Assembly (NCBI GenBank): GCA_009925045.1
Contig: RFQK01000050.1
Span: 1-8,729 of the forward strand
Source: Methylococcaceae bacterium
GTDB lineage: Bacteria; Pseudomonadota; Gammaproteobacteria; Methylococcales; Methylomonadaceae
DNA length: 8,729 bases
Direction: 5' to 3'
Position 1 is the stretch's first letter, and each line of letters starts with the position of its first letter. This document shows positions 6,554 through 8,729 of this stretch, in pieces. The notes beneath the pieces were generated by a model. That model made no database searches. It was not told the origin of the DNA and saw only the letters and a program-made list of their open reading frames with translations. Position numbers and translations under genes: made by a program.

Positions 6554-7112
6554 GTCTGTCCTTGCCTTGATAAGCTGCAATGCTATCCATTAACCAAGCC
6601 CAGGCCTCACGTTCATGGTCTCCGGCAGTCTTGTCGAGTCCTATGCGCAAATAGGCTAATTCCTCTTCAATTTTGTGCCAGGGTAAACGCCCCAAACGAC
6701 TCACCAAAATGGCCGCCTCTAAGACAGCAAATTGGGCACGATTAAAACCTTGAAAGGGACGATGATTGACAGTTTTTAGCTCTTTACACAGCAGTTTTGG
6801 TCTAATCTCATCATCGATAACTGAATCTAAAATTAACTCGGTATGCGCAAGACTAGCGTCGAGATAAAAGCCCTGACAGGATTCAGTTGCTAATAAATCC
6901 CATTCACGCCGGCCAGTCAGACAACCCGCAAAAATGCGCACATCATCACAAAAATTGATGACTGCTGAACCAGAAACCAAAATATTGTCTAAGGTAGCGG
7001 AAGGCTTAAACGGCAAGATTGCATACAAGCCCTGCTCCTTATGAATACCCATAGGCGCAATATGCGGCACACCCGCAGCGTTAACCGTCGTAATCAGAAC
7101 TTCCTGTATCAT
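6546..7112 (-). CDS. DUF447-family protein, C1-metabolism associated, FMN-binding split-barrel-like
   Basis: A 188-residue soluble protein of the DUF447 (PF04289) type. Visible signatures are EVLITTVNAAGVPHIAPMGI (4-23), LPFKPSATLDNI (33-44), AVINFCDDVRIFAGCLTGR (50-68), and FQGFNRAQFAVLEAAI (120-135) followed by a helical C-terminus. The N-terminal half resembles flavin-reductase/split-barrel proteins, so a bound flavin is possible, but no reaction is established for the family to my knowledge. Relatives occur in methanogens and in bacteria with the tetrahydromethanopterin C1 pathway, often beside genes for that pathway. Here it is directly upstream of mfnB with an eight-base overlap, which makes a role in methanofuran-type cofactor synthesis or use the best hypothesis. 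The ATG at 7112 lies 36 bases after the purL stop; its upstream sequence has only a weak ribosome binding site. Confidence 0.85.
   Translation of the reverse strand: MIQEVLITTVNAAGVPHIAPMGIHKEQGLYAILPFKPSATLDNILVSGSAVINFCDDVRIFAGCLTGRREWDLLATESCQGFYLDASLAHTELILDSVIDDEIRPKLLCKELKTVNHRPFQGFNRAQFAVLEAAILVSRLGRLPWHKIEEELAYLRIGLDKTAGDHEREAWAWLMDSIAAYQGKDRHD
6559..6563 (-). promoter_or_regulatory. ribosome binding site deciding the mfnB start
   Basis: The minus strand reads AAGGACAGACATG, with AAGGA five bases before the ATG at 6553. It lies inside the last codons of the DUF447 gene and argues for the ATG over the upstream in-frame TTG at 6580. Confidence 0.6.
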
Positions 7113-7148
7113 TTTAATTTCACTCGGCCTCGAATTGCTCCGGTGAAG

Positions 7149-8729
7149 TTAGCCTACCCAATGACGCGCATTCTGGAACATGCGTAACCAAGGCGCATCT
7201 TCCTGCCAATCGTCAGGATGCCAAGAGTTCTGCACGGTACGGAAACAACGCTCAGGATGCGGCATCATGATGGTAAAACGTCCATCACGGGTGGTCAGCC
7301 CGGTAATTCCCAACGGCGAACCATTGGGATTCGCAGGAAAATCTGTAGTGGGATGACCCAAGGCATCGATGTAGCGAACAGCCGTCAATGCCTGCTCAGG
7401 ATCATGGCTAAATTCTGCGCGCCCTTCGCCATGAGCCACCACAACGGGGAGCATAGAACCTTCCATACCGGTAAAGAAAATGGAAGGAGAGGCCTCAATC
7501 TTCACCATGGCAACCCTGGCTTCAAACTGCTCAGACACGTTGCGTTTGAATTGTGGCCATTTTTCAGCGCCTGGAATAATGTCTTTTAGACCCGACATCA
7601 TCTGACAACCATTGCAGACGCCCAATCCAAAGGTGTCGGTCCGGCTAAAGAAGGCTTCAAACTCAGCTCTGGCCCTGGCGTTAAACAGGATAGATTTTGC
7701 CCAGCCACCCCCGGCACCCAATACATCACCGTAAGAGAAACCACCACAAGCGACCAAACCAGTGAAATCTGCGAGACTGACACGACCACTGATAATATCG
7801 GTCATATGGACATCAATGGCGCTAAATCCAGCACGATCAAAGGCCGCAGCCATTTCAACATGCCCGTTGACGCCTTGTTCACGCAATATGGCAACACGGG
7901 GTCTATGTGTTTGCAAATGGCTCACAATATTGAGGTTGGGATCAAAACTTAGAACAGCTCTCAAGCCAGGGTCTTGATCATTAGCAATGGACTGAAACTG
8001 TTGAAGCGCACACTCTGGATTATCACGCAGCGCTTGCATACGATAACTGACTCCAGACCACCATTGTTGTAATTCGCTTCTGGTTGCTGAATAAACTAAG
8101 CGGTTTTGGTGATAGAGCGTGAGACGCGGTTCATCTTGCAAGCTACCAATGACGTGAGTACATTCCGAAAGTCCCGCATCCGCTAACAAATGCATAACGT
8201 CAGCCAGATCACTGTTGCGCACCTGAATAACAGCACCCAGTTCTTCATTGAACAAACTCGCCAGTAAGTCCTCACCCAAGGTATCTAATTGCAAAGACAC
8301 ACCCTGTCGACCGGCAAACACCATTTCAGCTATAGTGGCCAGCAACCCACCATCCGCACGATCATGATAGGCTAATAGTTGCCCTTTAAGGTTCAAACTC
8401 TGGATAGCCGCAAAAAAAGCCTTGAACAATTCCGGGGAATCTAAATCGGGCGCAACATCACCCAATTGCTTATATACCTGAGCCAGTATGGAACCCCCTA
8501 GACGATTTTTCCCCTGCCCTAAATCGAGCAAAATCAGACTGGATTCTGGGACTGCTTGTAACTGCGGCGTCAAGGTTTTACGGATATCACTCACGGGAGC
8601 GAAGGCTGTAATAATCAGCGACATGGGCGAAGTCATGGTCTTTTCACCTTGATCGTCGCGCCAGACAGTTTTCATGGAAAGTGAATCTTTACCCACCGGG
8701 ATAGCAATACCCAAGGCCGGACACAACTC
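7149..8729 (-). CDS. purL: phosphoribosylformylglycinamidine synthase PurL, C-terminal part (5' end outside window)
   Basis: PurL converts FGAR, glutamine and ATP into FGAM in de novo purine synthesis. The frame is open through the window edge; the Leu codon TTG at 8726 sits inside the conserved ELCPxLGxxIPVGKDS segment, so it is not a start. The 526 visible residues are the C-terminal portion of the large single-chain type (E. coli about 1,295 residues). They include the end of the first synthetase half ([11 protein letters not shown]), the second AIRS-like lobe with [17 protein letters not shown] (about 120-136), and a complete glutamine amidotransferase domain from about residue 277. The amidotransferase triad is intact: Cys in GVCNGCQM (codon 7616-7614) and His plus Glu in [10 protein letters not shown] near the C-terminus. 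The stop TAA is at 7151-7149. It is the first visible gene of the minus-strand series; the promoter is outside the window. I see no truncation at the 3' end. Confidence 0.97.
   Translation of the reverse strand, partial: ELCPALGIAIPVGKDSLSMKTVWRDDQGEKTMTSPMSLIITAFAPVSDIRKTLTPQLQAVPESSLILLDLGQGKNRLGGSILAQVYKQLGDVAPDLDSPELFKAFFAAIQSLNLKGQLLAYHDRADGGLLATIAEMVFAGRQGVSLQLDTLGEDLLASLFNEELGAVIQVRNSDLADVMHLLADAGLSECTHVIGSLQDEPRLTLYHQNRLVYSATRSELQQWWSGVSYRMQALRDNPECALQQFQSIANDQDPGLRAVLSFDPNLNIVSHLQTHRPRVAILREQGVNGHVEMAAAFDRAGFSAIDVHMTDIISGRVSLADFTGLVACGGFSYGDVLGAGGGWAKSILFNARARAEFEAFFSRTDTFGLGVCNGCQMMSGLKDIIPGAEKWPQFKRNVSEQFEARVAMVKIEASPSIFFTGMEGSMLPVVVAHGEGRAEFSHDPEQALTAVRYIDALGHPTTDFPANPNGSPLGITGLTTRDGRFTIMMPHPERCFRTVQNSWHPDDWQEDAPWLRMFQNARHWVG

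Noticed and set aside
6554..6580. Upstream TTG start for MfnB
   Set aside because: ATG 6553 has AAGGA at good spacing and gives the typical family N-terminus.
7120..7146. Imperfect hairpin (TCAC/GTGA and CGG/CCG with one bulge) between purL and the DUF447 gene
   Set aside because: Only seven pairs with a bulge and a 12-base loop, and no following T run on the minus strand, so it is not a convincing terminator or riboswitch; the downstream gene is likely transcribed through it.
7218..7977. Plus-strand open frames (123 and 71 residues) opposite purL
   Set aside because: They are antisense to the conserved amidotransferase domain of PurL and show no protein-like motif; explained as shadows.
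1..8729. Mobile elements, CRISPR arrays, tRNA/rRNA genes, defence systems
   Set aside because: No inverted-repeat-bounded transposase, no regularly spaced repeats, no cloverleaf-like segment and no defence-type protein were seen; nearly all bases are accounted for by metabolic and housekeeping genes.

Overview
The window reads as chromosomal DNA of a methylotrophic gammaproteobacterium, Methylophaga- or methanotroph-like (inference). PurL, Uup and the CinA/YfaY-like protein are of clear gammaproteobacterial type. Two adjacent genes, mfnB and a DUF447-family gene, belong to families otherwise typical of methanogens and of bacteria that oxidise formaldehyde through tetrahydromethanopterin and a methanofuran-like cofactor. 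Base composition is moderate to slightly AT-rich by eye. Almost every base is coding. I see no rRNA, tRNA, CRISPR array, insertion sequence or phage gene.

Plus strand, left part (1-1668): the 3' part of a gene for a P-loop kinase-like protein, cut by the window edge, is followed after three bases by a MetA-family homoserine O-acyltransferase gene. The pair looks co-transcribed and the acyltransferase has an unusual active-site surround.

Minus strand, remainder (8729 down to 1681): one long, tightly packed gene series. In transcription order it is purL (C-terminal part, cut by the window edge), DUF447, mfnB, an AEC-family permease, a CinA/YfaY-like protein, the ABC-F ATPase uup, and a 47-residue single-span membrane protein. 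Junctions are a 36-base gap, an 8-base overlap, a 2-base gap, a 4-base ATGA overlap, a 10-base overlap and a 55-base gap. This suggests one transcription unit with translational coupling through the middle. It converges on the metA gene with only 12 bases between the two stop codons.

Functionally, the plus-strand pair starts methionine synthesis from homoserine. The minus-strand series mixes purine synthesis (purL), the first step of the furan moiety of methanofuran (mfnB) with a DUF447 partner of unknown role, a permease of unknown substrate, a nucleotide/NAD-metabolite housekeeping protein and a ribosome- or DNA-associated ABC-F ATPase. The best candidates for new biology are the C1-cofactor pair embedded in a purine/housekeeping operon, the small membrane protein at its end, the kinase-like protein coupled to metA, and the divergent MetA-family enzyme.
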